Below, in pieces: positions 54,001-62,025 of a DNA stretch of 64,000 bases. The notes beneath the pieces are model-generated. The model was not told the DNA's origin. It worked only from the letters and a program-made list of their open reading frames with translations, and ran no database searches. Within the stretch, counting starts at the first letter, position 1. Each line of letters starts with the position of its first letter. Source of the stretch: Sediminicola luteus. GTDB lineage: Bacteria > Bacteroidota > Bacteroidia > Flavobacteriales > Flavobacteriaceae. A program made the translations under genes and the position numbers. The stretch covers positions 496,001 through 560,000 of the forward strand of contig NZ_KZ300476.1 of assembly GCF_002514735.1 (NCBI RefSeq), read 5' to 3'.

Positions 54001-55134
54001 ACTATCTTCAAACCTTACCGAGTTTTCCTGAAAGACCGGTATGGTATATGACAAGGTTATCTTACAGGTTTGATTCACCAAAGAAGTCATGGTACAAGTA
54101 TATGTATCTCCCGGGACCGGGTTGTTTACCGTAATACTTCTTGTGGTGGCCCCATTACTCCAATCATATGAAAAACCATCGGGAGCACTGAGGTTAATAG
54201 ACTCCCCCGGGCAAAAATCACTCGTATCCAATTCAAAAGGCCTACACTGCATGGGTTCAAAATAAGCATACCCGAAGTGGGCTCCATAACCACAATCGGT
54301 TGTGGTGAATACCAAGGTTAGGTCTTGATTTGCAAAAGCGGATAAATCGATACCAACAGAGGCCCAATCTTTATAGACTACCCTTCCATTATTACAATCG
54401 TTAAAACCTGGTAAATTTGACGTAGATACTACTCTATAGTAGCCACAATCCCGATCAACCAAGTCTCCGTTGGAATCCAGAACACTCAATTCAAAGGCAG
54501 GCTGTTCATCATGAGGATGCCCCGGATCCTCTAAAACCACTGCGTAGCGATAAATAAACAAGGGGTTATCTGGATCTACCGTCATCCGATAATGGAGCGA
54601 CTCAGAACGTGAGCCAACCGAATCGTTACCTAAACGAATCGAATAATCGCTGCCAGGATAAATAGTTGGCAGGTTACCACAAGTATTAGGATCTAGGGTC
54701 GATTCTGTAATTATAGTATGCCGACCAGGTATAATCTGAGCATCAGTACCCATGTTAATGGGACAACACCTACCGATATAACCTTGCCAACGGTCATCAA
54801 AAACACCTCCGAAAACATTAGGGCATGAATAATTTGGCGGAGCGAAGTCAACCACGTTTGTTACTGGCTCTGAATAACTATTGTGATTATGACCTTCGGG
54901 GTCAGCCTGATGCATACCTGACCAATACTCAACATCCCTTGAATGGTCTTCATTGGCCATCATAACCACATGATTTCTATCCCTTTGGATTAAACCAGAC
55001 TTGGTACGCTTACTTGGCAGAACGAATGGCAAAAGAAGAAATAATGGTAAGTAGTTACGTAGACGCCCGAATTGGGTTTTCTTGAGATAATTGGAGCTAG
55101 ATGCACGCCCCAGTCGTTGGTTGAAAGGGTACAT
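51079..55134 (-). CDS. Giant multidomain surface protein with type IX secretion (CHU_C-type) C-terminus
   Basis: A 1351-residue protein from ATG 55134. A hydrophobic signal (NYLPLFLLLPFVLPS, about residues 28-41) is followed by a unique Cys-containing domain (to about 310), one PKD domain (EYFWDFGDGTSRSSG to DYTVTLTVRNS, about 375-445), five tandem Ig-like modules of about 92 residues (457-935) with YQWQ-S-DG-F and WYRR cores, a region of further beta domains, and a C-terminal gliding-motility-associated domain (FPIYIPNFFTPNGDTTNNEW ... GDYWYVVEE). That C-terminus targets export by type IX secretion and surface attachment (type B). Probable adhesin. Confidence 0.9.
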   Translation of the reverse strand: MYPFNQRLGRASSSNYLKKTQFGRLRNYLPLFLLLPFVLPSKRTKSGLIQRDRNHVVMMANEDHSRDVEYWSGMHQADPEGHNHNSYSEPVTNVVDFAPPNYSCPNVFGGVFDDRWQGYIGRCCPINMGTDAQIIPGRHTIITESTLDPNTCGNLPTIYPGSDYSIRLGNDSVGSRSESLHYRMTVDPDNPLFIYRYAVVLEDPGHPHDEQPAFELSVLDSNGDLVDRDCGYYRVVSTSNLPGFNDCNNGRVVYKDWASVGIDLSAFANQDLTLVFTTTDCGYGAHFGYAYFEPMQCRPFELDTSDFCPGESINLSAPDGFSYDWSNGATTRSITVNNPVPGDTYTCTMTSLVNQTCKITLSYTIPVFQENSVRFEDSLDACTSEFEFDASMSEHFAQGGADEYFWDFGDGTSRSSGIDPRIRHTYAQPGDYTVTLTVRNSTCEFIRTLDVNVPDGDIPGVITGPDYICLGDGSTVINQDTPPITINAYTHQWQSSVDGVNFTDIPGETSPDLTVASITTDSWYKRLDLFQINGQTCPRETNTISIRVNGIDAQGTIVGNQILCRGATPGELGTGTSTRFLGVPEYQWQGSDDGIAFTDISGANNENYVPPVLENDQWYRRIDNSRRDNHYCSDTTNVVQLRVNDIVPGSITGADTYCNGDTPVPLTTETPPQAQGNIEYQWQHSINGVDFEDLPNEVLAQLTLGPISENMWYRRVDISDIDGQQCNAPTDPVQLVVNDISPGTIGPDRVVCPGENVETILSQITPQASGTLGYQWQMSTDGQQFEDLPAETSENLDPGILEGTTWFRRKEISELNGNSCETLTNAVQIQVNGVTAGVLATPEPICYDSQAAILIESTAAESYGSVSYQWQQSLDNINFENIEGATQMHYQPPSLTSTTWYRRMARSEVDGQFCEAVTDPVELMVYPQISTPEAIVEPPVCDALGEQSRGILVRVPVEQLTGGTGTWSRFDFYWDANTPNDSSDDTLLQSGTEATYIQDTFEDRNIRVQIFDSAGCSGETSASISGIRPLTATASIEEELCMGDLTGVIHVDIEGGYPPYETALNTNFNAAYEIDRTSFYGLSGGKIYTVYVRDSIGCVTEVLVELAPSVDLTSTLKMVYYCYETNDDIRNSLEVEMDPALLDGVLFTLDNDSKTTQIEPDFHNLSPGEHHLTIAYKNGCVTEALPFIVQEIKPLGFVADTSVKNTVKLSAHGGTPPYEFRFNNSFFGPDTDFTISETGEYEMMVRDAAGCERVLAMELEFFPIYIPNFFTPNGDTTNNEWRPTNIDQYPGAVTLIYDRYGRVVARLGYLEPWDGTYEGMPLPSGDYWYVVEETAGAKSMDPIMGHFTLYR

Positions 55135-55325
55135 AAGTAGGTGTGTTTGTGGGTATTCCAAAGATATGGCCGAGCAAGAACCATTATTATACTTTTTAAG
55201 ATGTATTTACCTACATTTTAGATGTAATGGCCCTACCGTGAATAAAAACATAAAGTAAGCCTAGCATAAGTAGTCGATAAAGTGTCTAATTAATCCGGCT
55301 AATCGATATCTTGACCAAAGCTTCG

Positions 55326-55333
55326 TATTTTTG
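55326..55333 (+). promoter_or_regulatory. -7 element of xerD promoter
   Basis: TATTTTTG ends four bases before the xerD ATG, so transcription would start about at the start codon. A TTG at 55311 is only 12 bases away, too close for a standard -33 element. Confidence 0.5.
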
Positions 55334-55337
55334 GGTC

Positions 55338-56234
55338 ATGGATTGGAACCAAGCGATTACCCAATTTACCTCCTATTGTACCATTGAACGCGGCCTCTCT
55401 GCCAATACCGTTCAAAACTACTCTATGGATGTACAAAAACTGGTCGATTTTCTTTTAGCCAGATCCTTATCCCCATCTCCTTTAGACATTGAGCAAGAGA
55501 CCCTATCCCAATTTATTTACGAGCTGGCCAAACAAGTTAAACCCAGAAGCCAGGCTCGGGTACTATCTGGACTAAAAGCTTTCTTCGCCTATTTAGTTTT
55601 TGAAGACTACCGAACCGATAACCCTACCGATTTAATTGAATCGCCTAAAATTGGCCGGAAACTACCCGACACCCTTTCCGAAAACGAAATCGACGCCCTT
55701 ATTGCCGCCATTGATCTTTCAAAACCAGAGGGACACAGAAACAAAGCCCTTTTGGAAACCTTATATGGTTGTGGGCTTCGGGTATCGGAATTGGTCGCAT
55801 TGAGAATGTCTGACCTCTATTTTAATGAAGATTTTATCAAAGTCACCGGAAAAGGACAAAAACAACGCCTGGTTCCCTTAAGCACCTTGACTAAAAAATA
55901 CATAACGCAATATATTGAAGAACAAAGGGTACATATTCCTATAGTCCCAGAATTTAGCGACACCCTATTTTTAAATAGAAGGGGAAAACAACTTACCCGG
56001 GCCATGATTTTTACCATAATCAAACAACTGGCAAAAAAGATTGGGATGGATAAAAAGGTGAGCCCGCATACCTTTAGGCATTCTTTTGCCACCCATCTAT
56101 TACAAAATGGGGCCGATCTTCGTGCCATTCAGCAAATGCTCGGGCACGAAAGCATAACCACTACCGAAGTATACGTACATGTAGACCGTCAGCATTTGAC
56201 GGAGGTCATGGAAAAATTCCACCCTAGGGGCTAA
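55338..56234 (+). CDS. xerD: Site-specific tyrosine recombinase XerD
   Basis: A 298-residue recombinase of standard Xer length starting at ATG 55338 (MDWNQAITQFTSYCTIERGL). An N-terminal SAM-like core-binding domain is followed by the catalytic domain: Arg in GCGLRVSELVAL (about 148), Lys in VTGKGQKQRLVP, HTFRHSFATHLLQNGAD (about 242), LGHES and Tyr in TTTEVYVHVD (about 278). It resolves chromosome dimers at dif with XerC. No attachment site or mobile-element cargo is visible. It overlaps the NDH-2 gene end by four bases, convergently. Confidence 0.95.
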   Translation: MDWNQAITQFTSYCTIERGLSANTVQNYSMDVQKLVDFLLARSLSPSPLDIEQETLSQFIYELAKQVKPRSQARVLSGLKAFFAYLVFEDYRTDNPTDLIESPKIGRKLPDTLSENEIDALIAAIDLSKPEGHRNKALLETLYGCGLRVSELVALRMSDLYFNEDFIKVTGKGQKQRLVPLSTLTKKYITQYIEEQRVHIPIVPEFSDTLFLNRRGKQLTRAMIFTIIKQLAKKIGMDKKVSPHTFRHSFATHLLQNGADLRAIQQMLGHESITTTEVYVHVDRQHLTEVMEKFHPRG

Positions 56235-57523
56235 TCTTCAAAAGCCGAATAATCGCGTTTGTACGGCCGTATAATCAAACGGGCCTCACGATCAAAACGG
56301 ATATAATTATACACCCAATTCACGAATACTACTACCCTATTGCGAAACCCTATGAGGAAATAGAGATGTACGAACATCCAAATGAACCAAGCGAAAACCC
56401 CTTGAAAACGCATGCCTTTCATGTCTACCACGGCCTTATTACGGCCTATGGTCGCCATGGTTCCTTTATCTTTATAAGTAAAGGGTAACAATGGTTTTTG
56501 CGAAATAATCCGAAGTAGGTTTTTACCTAAATGCCTCCCTTGTTGCATAGCCGGTTGGGCCATCATGGCATGCCCATGCGGATAATCTTCCGTTTGCATG
56601 CAAGCGATATCACCTATAGCAAATACATTAGCTACCCCTTCTACCCGATTGTAGGCATCCACCTTTAGTCGGCTACCGCGAACCGTAATCTTCTCATTAT
56701 CCAATCCGGCTACCAAAGCCCCGGTGACCCCAGCGGCCCAGATTAGGGTTGCCGTTTCAAAATGAATTTCCCCTTTTGTTTTGGCCAATTTACCATCGTA
56801 ATCGGTTACCCGTGTATTTTTCCATATTTCTACCCCCAGTTTCTCCAAAAACATTTCAGCCTTTTCAGAGGCCACTGTACTCATTCCTGGTAAAATACGG
56901 TCTCCGCCTTGTACCAAATGAATCTGTACCCGACGTGTATCGAGATCCGGATAGTCTTTGGGCAATATTCCCTTTTTTATCTCGGCCAATGCCCCAGCCA
57001 ACTCCACCCCAGTGGGACCACCCCCTACGATTACGAAATTCATTAAGGCATCGCGCTTGGGTAGGTTATCGGTAAGTAAGGCCTGTTCAAAATTCTCCAA
57101 AATCAAACTTCGTAGGTTCAAGGCTTGGGGTATGGTCTTCATGGCCATACTGTTCGTGGCAATCCGTTCGTTCCCAAAAAAATTGGTCTTGGATCCTGTA
57201 GCAACCACTAAATAATCGTAGGACAAGTCACCAATGTTCGTATGAATGATATTATTATCCGTATCGATTTGGGCAACCTCGGCCAATCGGAAAAAGAAAT
57301 TCGGATATTCTTGCAATACCTTGCGGATCGGATAGGCAATGGAATCGGGTTCCAAGCCACCCGTAGAAACTTGATACAACAAAGGCTGGAAATTATGATA
57401 GTTGTGCTTATCTAGTAGTACCACCTGAACCTCGGTACCACTTAACTCCCGTGCCAAGGAAATTCCGGCAAAGCCACCCCCGATGATCACGACCCGAGGG
57501 TCGCTCGAAATTGGTATGTTCAT
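56231..57523 (-). CDS. ndh: Type II NADH:quinone oxidoreductase (NDH-2)
   Basis: A 430-residue flavoenzyme from ATG 57523. FAD-binding VVIIGGGFAGISLAREL (about residue 11), LLYQVSTGGLEPDSIAYPIR, NAD-binding FVIVGGGPTGVELAGAL (about 167) and VFAIGDIACM (about 295). The C-terminal part has an amphipathic/hydrophobic stretch (FAWFIWMFVHLYFLIGFRNR) anchoring it to the inner membrane. It passes electrons from NADH to quinone without pumping protons. Its promoter overlaps that of the divergent M20 gene. Confidence 0.94.
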   Translation of the reverse strand: MNIPISSDPRVVIIGGGFAGISLARELSGTEVQVVLLDKHNYHNFQPLLYQVSTGGLEPDSIAYPIRKVLQEYPNFFFRLAEVAQIDTDNNIIHTNIGDLSYDYLVVATGSKTNFFGNERIATNSMAMKTIPQALNLRSLILENFEQALLTDNLPKRDALMNFVIVGGGPTGVELAGALAEIKKGILPKDYPDLDTRRVQIHLVQGGDRILPGMSTVASEKAEMFLEKLGVEIWKNTRVTDYDGKLAKTKGEIHFETATLIWAAGVTGALVAGLDNEKITVRGSRLKVDAYNRVEGVANVFAIGDIACMQTEDYPHGHAMMAQPAMQQGRHLGKNLLRIISQKPLLPFTYKDKGTMATIGRNKAVVDMKGMRFQGVFAWFIWMFVHLYFLIGFRNRVVVFVNWVYNYIRFDREARLIIRPYKRDYSAFED

Positions 57524-57532
57524 CACAAAAAA

Positions 57533-57562
57533 TTGGTCTTCCAAATTTACGAAATACCTTTG
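57533..57562 (+). promoter_or_regulatory. Promoter of the M20 gene (TTG-N19-TACCTTTG)
   Basis: TTG at 57533-57535, 19 bases, TACCTTTG at 57555-57562. A start near 57568 leaves a leader of about 54 bases. Confidence 0.75.
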
Positions 57563-57574
57563 GCAAGCCTACAA
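57542..57574 (-). promoter_or_regulatory. Promoter of the NDH-2 gene (TTG-N22-TAAATTTG)
   Basis: On the minus strand TTG at 57574-57572, 22 bases, TAAATTTG at 57549-57542. A start near 57536 leaves a leader of about 12 bases. It overlaps the opposite-strand promoter almost completely. Confidence 0.65.
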
Positions 57575-57621
57575 AAGCTAATTTGGTTTTGGCTATATTT
57601 AACGATTCAACTGACTAAACA

Positions 57622-59052
57622 ATGACACTAAAACACACATTTTTTCTAGGGGTATTGGCCTGCTTTTCTCTGGGGCAAGCCCAAACCAGCTCCAAAGAGG
57701 TATTACGAAGCTTGGACCAAAAATCGGAGCAGTACGGAAAAATCGCCCAAGAAATTTTCGACTTGGCCGAAATGGGGTACCTCGAAGAACAAAGTTCAGC
57801 CTTGTTGCAACAAACCCTGAAAGAGGCCGGATTTACCATAAAAACAGGAGTAGCGGGTATACCTACCGCCTTCGTGGCCGAATATGGTAGCGGTAGTCCA
57901 GTTATAGGAATTCTTGGCGAATACGATGCCTTACCCGGCCTGTCGCAAGATCGGGTGGCCGAAAAACAAAGTTTGGGTAAAGCGGCCGGACATGCCTGTG
58001 GCCACCATTTATTCGGTACCGGATCTGCTGCGGCAGCCATAGCTGCCAAAGAATGGTTATCCCGAACCAAAACCCAAGGTACTGTGCGATTCTATGGTTG
58101 TCCTGCCGAAGAGGGTGGATCCGGTAAAGTGTATATGGTACGAGCCGGCCTATTCAACGATGTAGATGTAGCTTTGCATTGGCATCCTGCCTCGGTAAAT
58201 GCCGCCAGTGCTGGTGCAGCCTTGGCCAATAAATCGGCTAAATTTAGGTTCCACGGGGTTTCGGCCCATGCCGCGGGTTCTCCGGAAAGAGGTCGTTCTG
58301 CCCTAGACGGCGTCGAGGCCATGAATATGATGATAAACATGATGCGAGAACATGTGCCTGAAAAAGTGCGAATCCATTATGTTATTACCCAAGGCGGTAA
58401 GGCACCCAATGTAGTGCCCGACTTTGCGGAGGTCTACTATTATGCCCGCCATAACAGTAGGGATGTAGTTATCGATGTTTTTGACCGTATGGTAAAAGCA
58501 GCAGAAGGGGCAGCCCTAGGTACGGGAACCACCATGGATTATGAAATGATCGGCGGTACGCACGAGCTGCTGCCCAACCTCACCTTACAGAAACTAATGC
58601 ACGACAACCTCACTAAGGTTGGCGGACAAACCTATACCCCTTCCGAAAAAACCTTTGCCGACAAAATCGCGAAAAGCTTAGGGGCCAAAGATGGTGTTAA
58701 CGCCGATATGGCCTTAGCCGTACAACCCTATAAAGAAACTGCTAAAGCCTATGGTTCAACCGATGTGGGCGATGTTAGTTTTGCCGTACCTACCGTAGGA
58801 ATGGCTGCCGCAACTTGGGTGCCTGGTACCCCGGCCCATAGTTGGCAAGCTGTGGCCGCAGGCGGAACCGAAATTGGGAACAAAGGCATGATGATCGCTG
58901 CCAAATCGCTGGCTTTGACCGCCATTGATCTCTTTAAAAACCCGAAATGGGTACAAGCGGCCAAAACGGAATTTTTAGAACGAAGGGGAGCAGATTTCGA
59001 ATACATCCCGCTCCTGGGCGATAGGCCACCAGCCTTAGATTATAGAAAGTAA
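57622..59052 (+). CDS. Exported M20-family amidohydrolase (AbgB-like)
   Basis: A 476-residue zinc peptidase/amidohydrolase with a signal peptide (MTLKHTFFLGVLACFSLGQAQ). Metal ligands lie in GHACGHHLFG (about residue 116), YGCPAEEGGSGK (about 156) and ALHWHPAS. An inserted dimerisation domain starts near FHGVSAHAAGSPERGRSA. It is closest to the p-aminobenzoyl-glutamate hydrolase subunit B group, but the substrate in the periplasm is unknown. Closed by a terminator. Confidence 0.92.
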   Translation: MTLKHTFFLGVLACFSLGQAQTSSKEVLRSLDQKSEQYGKIAQEIFDLAEMGYLEEQSSALLQQTLKEAGFTIKTGVAGIPTAFVAEYGSGSPVIGILGEYDALPGLSQDRVAEKQSLGKAAGHACGHHLFGTGSAAAAIAAKEWLSRTKTQGTVRFYGCPAEEGGSGKVYMVRAGLFNDVDVALHWHPASVNAASAGAALANKSAKFRFHGVSAHAAGSPERGRSALDGVEAMNMMINMMREHVPEKVRIHYVITQGGKAPNVVPDFAEVYYYARHNSRDVVIDVFDRMVKAAEGAALGTGTTMDYEMIGGTHELLPNLTLQKLMHDNLTKVGGQTYTPSEKTFADKIAKSLGAKDGVNADMALAVQPYKETAKAYGSTDVGDVSFAVPTVGMAAATWVPGTPAHSWQAVAAGGTEIGNKGMMIAAKSLALTAIDLFKNPKWVQAAKTEFLERRGADFEYIPLLGDRPPALDYRK

Positions 59053-59056
59053 ACAC

Positions 59057-59083
59057 AAACCGGTGCCAAGCGCCGGTTTTTTT
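59057..59083 (+). terminator. Terminator of the M20 gene
   Basis: AAACCGGTGC and GCGCCGGTTT pair (one T-G) around CAA and lead into T residues. Confidence 0.88.
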
Positions 59084-59162
59084 GTAACAAATTATTTACT
59101 TCGCCTACTAATGGAATGAAACCGGAGTTGAAAGCTCCATTGTAAACCAACCTGAAACATAC

Positions 59163-59657
59163 GTGGACCAGAAACTGGAACAACATTTTGTGGCCTTACT
59201 CGAAGAGAACCAAAACATTGTGCATAAGGTTTGTAGCCTATACACGCATGATCAAGACGCCCATAAGGATCTTTTCCAGGAAATAACCATACAATTATGG
59301 AAAGCCTACCCCAAGTTTCGGGGCGACTCCAAATTCAGCACCTGGATGTATCGAGTGGCTTTGAATACGGCCATAACCTTGTACCGAAAATCTAAAAAAA
59401 GAGTAAGGACCCAAGATTATGATTCGGTCATTTTCAAAATTAAAACCGAAGATTATGACCCTACCGAAGAACAACAACTTAAATTAATGTACAAGGCCAT
59501 TAGGCAGTTGAACGATATTGACAAAGCACTTGTTTTCTTGTATCTGGAAGACAAAAACTATAAAGAAATAGCGGAAACTATGGGTATTAGCGAAGTTAAT
59601 GCCCGGGTTAAGATGAACCGCGTAAAAAATAAATTGAGAACTATCTTGAATCCCTAA
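59163..59657 (+). CDS. RNA polymerase sigma factor, ECF type (second)
   Basis: A 164-residue sigma factor starting at GTG 59163 (MDQKLEQHFVALLEENQNIV). Region 2 is around AHKDLFQEITIQLWKAYPKF and STWMYRVALNTAITLYRK, region 4 around LEDKNYKEIAETMGISEVNA. It is followed four bases later by a membrane protein and then a 62-residue protein, forming a compact three-gene unit distinct from the sigma group at 36.9 kb. Confidence 0.92.
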   Translation: MDQKLEQHFVALLEENQNIVHKVCSLYTHDQDAHKDLFQEITIQLWKAYPKFRGDSKFSTWMYRVALNTAITLYRKSKKRVRTQDYDSVIFKIKTEDYDPTEEQQLKLMYKAIRQLNDIDKALVFLYLEDKNYKEIAETMGISEVNARVKMNRVKNKLRTILNP

Positions 59658-59661
59658 TGCT

Positions 59662-60318
59662 ATGATGGATGAATTAGATTTGCTCAAAAAAGATTGGCAA
59701 CGTAAAGGGGATTATTTCCCCAAGGTTAGTAGTGATGAGATACACCAAATGATCTGGAAGAAATCGTCTTCTATAGTCAAATGGATTTTTATCATCAGTA
59801 TACTGGAATTCATTATTCCGCATTTATTCTATTTATTCCCCCCTTCGATGCAATTAAAGGAAGGTTTTGAAATGTACGATCGTATGGGAATTACCCCATG
59901 GTTCATTGGGGCCAGTGTATTACAGTACTCCATTATATTCTACTTTTTGTATCAATTCTATCGCAGGTACAAAGAAATATCGGTGTTGGACAACGCCAAG
60001 GCATTAATGGCCAAAATCCTAAAAACCAAGAAAACAGTTACGTATTACATTATAACTAGCCTTACCTTCTTGTTTATGACCTGTGTGTTTATTGCTGGTT
60101 ATTTCTATTTCATGGATGATATAGAACAAGTTTTGCAATTGCCTGAAAATGCGAAGAAAATATCCCCTACTAAACTTAAGAATATCTTCGCAGGTTCCAT
60201 TCTAGTACTTGGAATAATTGCCACGGTGTGTTTTGGTGGATTGTATTATTTGATATACGGCCTTTTACTGCGTAAACTGAACCGTAATTTCAGAGAATTA
60301 AAGAAAATGGAAATGTAA
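59662..60318 (+). CDS. Four-helix membrane protein, probable partner of the ECF sigma
   Basis: A 218-residue protein with a cytoplasmic N-terminus (MDELDLLKKDWQRKGDYFPK), hydrophobic segments at about 36-56, 81-96, 126-146 and 170-196, and a basic C-terminal end (RKLNRNFRELKK). The position directly behind the sigma gene suggests regulation of that sigma. It lacks a single-pass anti-sigma layout and known anti-sigma motifs, so this is inference. The family is frequent behind ECF genes in Flavobacteria. Confidence 0.82.
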   Translation: MMDELDLLKKDWQRKGDYFPKVSSDEIHQMIWKKSSSIVKWIFIISILEFIIPHLFYLFPPSMQLKEGFEMYDRMGITPWFIGASVLQYSIIFYFLYQFYRRYKEISVLDNAKALMAKILKTKKTVTYYIITSLTFLFMTCVFIAGYFYFMDDIEQVLQLPENAKKISPTKLKNIFAGSILVLGIIATVCFGGLYYLIYGLLLRKLNRNFRELKKMEM

Positions 60319-60333
60319 GCCCGACTAGGTTTA

Positions 60334-60522
60334 ATGAACATCGCATTACATTATTCAGGTAAACCAGATTACCTTAACGCCATTTCAGAAGTGTTCAACA
60401 ATCTCAAAAATCGGATTATGAACAACTCCAAGTTGACGGAAGGAGAACAGAATGAGGCGTTAAAAGAAATTGAAAATCAGCACAGAAAAGCGAAAAAAGA
60501 AGCCAAAACCAACCTATATTAA
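60334..60522 (+). CDS. 62-residue helical protein
   Basis: A short charged protein, MNIALHYSGKPDYLNAISEV at the start, then LKNRIMNNSKLTEGEQNEAL and a basic tail KAKKEAKTNLY. It begins 15 bases after the membrane protein stops, on the same strand, and has two predicted helices. No family is recognised. Position and composition favour a real gene, perhaps a small regulator of the sigma unit, but coding is not certain. Confidence 0.6.
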   Translation: MNIALHYSGKPDYLNAISEVFNNLKNRIMNNSKLTEGEQNEALKEIENQHRKAKKEAKTNLY

Positions 60523-60546
60523 ACTGCTGAAACTCGTTAAGACCAA

Positions 60547-61344
60547 TTAAAACTCCCGTTTCTTATTCTGCTCTTCGTAGGCCTGAAGCTGGTCTTTAGG
60601 TATTACCTTCAAAAATGATGGATGTTGTTCTATGGCATATTCCAACTTCTCAATTATCTCGGCCACCGATTCATTGTCATAATCAATCTCTAACGGATCC
60701 TTGATTACCATAGATTGCAGTATACCCTTCTTTTTAATAAACAGTCCTTTTTTATCAAATGACCTACGGAAGCCATCGATTACTACGGGTACTACTACGG
60801 GTTTGTATTTTTTAATGATATGGGCCGTACCTTTTCTTAAGGGTTTCCATGGGGTGGTGGTTCCTTGCGGAAAGGTAATTACCCACCCATCGTCCAAGGC
60901 TTTACCGATGTTGGAAATGTCACTGAATTTTACCTTGCGGTTTACATCTTGCCCTGCCGAACGCCATGTACGTTCAATACTGATAGAGCCGGCATAAGCC
61001 AATACTTTGGCCAACAAACTCTGTTTCATGGTCTCGGCCGCGGCCACATAATACAGGTTCAGTTTGGGTTGCCATAAATACCCCACATTTCGGATATTAT
61101 CTTCACGCCCACTTAAACTGGCATTGAATACATGGAACATGGCCACTACATCGGCAAAATAGGTTTGATGGTTACTTACAAACAGCACATTGGTCTCAGG
61201 TAAGTCCCGTAGTACCTGTGACCCCTCAATCTCTAGGCGGTTAAATCCCTTATAGCGCGAATGCGTTATAACACCGGCGATACGGATAAGCCATTTCTTT
61301 AAAAATAATATATGTCCGAAAGGGTTCTCTTTAAAAATCCCCAT
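60547..61344 (-). CDS. Lysophospholipid acyltransferase (PlsC-like)
   Basis: A 265-residue membrane-associated acyltransferase from ATG 61344 (MGIFKENPFGHILFLKK). The acceptor-binding catalytic motif is NHQTYFAD (about residue 58), with one more residue between His and Asp than the usual HX4D, and the phosphate-binding block is TFPQGTTTPWKPLRKG (about 161). It probably acylates lysophosphatidate or a related lysolipid; an aminolipid acceptor is also possible in this phylum. It lies 42 bases downstream of the NUDIX gene. Confidence 0.88.
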   Translation of the reverse strand: MGIFKENPFGHILFLKKWLIRIAGVITHSRYKGFNRLEIEGSQVLRDLPETNVLFVSNHQTYFADVVAMFHVFNASLSGREDNIRNVGYLWQPKLNLYYVAAAETMKQSLLAKVLAYAGSISIERTWRSAGQDVNRKVKFSDISNIGKALDDGWVITFPQGTTTPWKPLRKGTAHIIKKYKPVVVPVVIDGFRRSFDKKGLFIKKKGILQSMVIKDPLEIDYDNESVAEIIEKLEYAIEQHPSFLKVIPKDQLQAYEEQNKKREF

Positions 61345-61366
61345 AAAAGTTGCGTCGTTTGGTGCC

Positions 61367-61374
61367 CAAATGTA
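61367..61374 (-). promoter_or_regulatory. -7 element for the acyltransferase gene
   Basis: TACATTTG on the minus strand, 22 bases before the ATG at 61344. It lies in the gap after the NUDIX gene. No TTG at -33 was found. Confidence 0.45.
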
Positions 61375-61386
61375 CAAAATCAATGC

Positions 61387-62025
61387 TTATTGCGCCCGAA
61401 ACCATAAGTCCCTGATTTCCGACAACATCATGGCCGTGGCTCCCCACACCACATGATCTTGTAATATAAAAGCCGGCACTTTCATGGTATTCGCATAAGA
61501 CGTACTCAATTCCCTTTCTTGCACCGATTCAACCGCCAAGAACTCGGTCAAGGGTACTTTGACTAAGGCTTCCACCTCAGATTCCTGGATTATAAATCGT
61601 GGCTCTGCGGCACACCAACCCAAAAATGGGGTCACTAAAAAATTACTGGGCGGAATGTAGACATCGCTTAACTCACGTACCAAACGAATTTCATTAACTG
61701 GTACACCGACTTCTTCAAAAGTTTCCCGCAAGGCCGTATCCTGAATATGGCGATCATCCATTTCTACTTTCCCGCCGGGGAAGCCTATTTGGTTCGCATG
61801 TACCCCTTTATAGGTTTTTCTCAAAATCAATAAAAGCATCGTGTTACCTGATTCGTTTGGGTAGCACAAAGCCATAACCCCTGCCCTTTTGGCTTGTTCA
61901 GGCACTGTCATATGCTCCAAATCGCGACGACGCAAGGGCGGAACCATTTTCGCATGAGCCGATAGCCCGGGTAAGGGTAGATTTTTTATTTTTGGGAGTT
62001 GTTCTAAAAAAACGTTGAATTCCAT
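61387..62025 (-). CDS. NUDIX hydrolase, CoA pyrophosphatase type
   Basis: A 212-residue NUDIX protein. The NUDIX box is GGKVEMDDRHIQDTALRETF followed by EEVGV (about residue 84), fitting GX5EX7REUXEEXGU. The preceding VHANQIGFPGGK is the UPF0035 pattern of CoA-cleaving members (NudL type). Its ATG (62025-62023) overlaps the ATG of the divergent cyclophilin gene in the sequence CATG. Confidence 0.92.
   Translation of the reverse strand: MEFNVFLEQLPKIKNLPLPGLSAHAKMVPPLRRRDLEHMTVPEQAKRAGVMALCYPNESGNTMLLLILRKTYKGVHANQIGFPGGKVEMDDRHIQDTALRETFEEVGVPVNEIRLVRELSDVYIPPSNFLVTPFLGWCAAEPRFIIQESEVEALVKVPLTEFLAVESVQERELSTSYANTMKVPAFILQDHVVWGATAMMLSEIRDLWFRAQ
61987..61994 (+). promoter_or_regulatory. -7 element for the cyclophilin gene
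   Basis: TATTTTTG lies inside the NUDIX gene, 29 bases before the cyclophilin ATG. No TTG was found at -33. Confidence 0.45.

Noticed and set aside
51079-55134. Ig-like modules of the giant protein as a DNA repeat element
   Set aside because: They are coding repeats of about 92 residues with diverged DNA, not a mobile or non-coding repeat.
55338-56234. Tyrosine recombinase as integrase of a mobile element
   Set aside because: Length and motifs fit housekeeping XerD; no att repeats, cargo or tRNA are adjacent.
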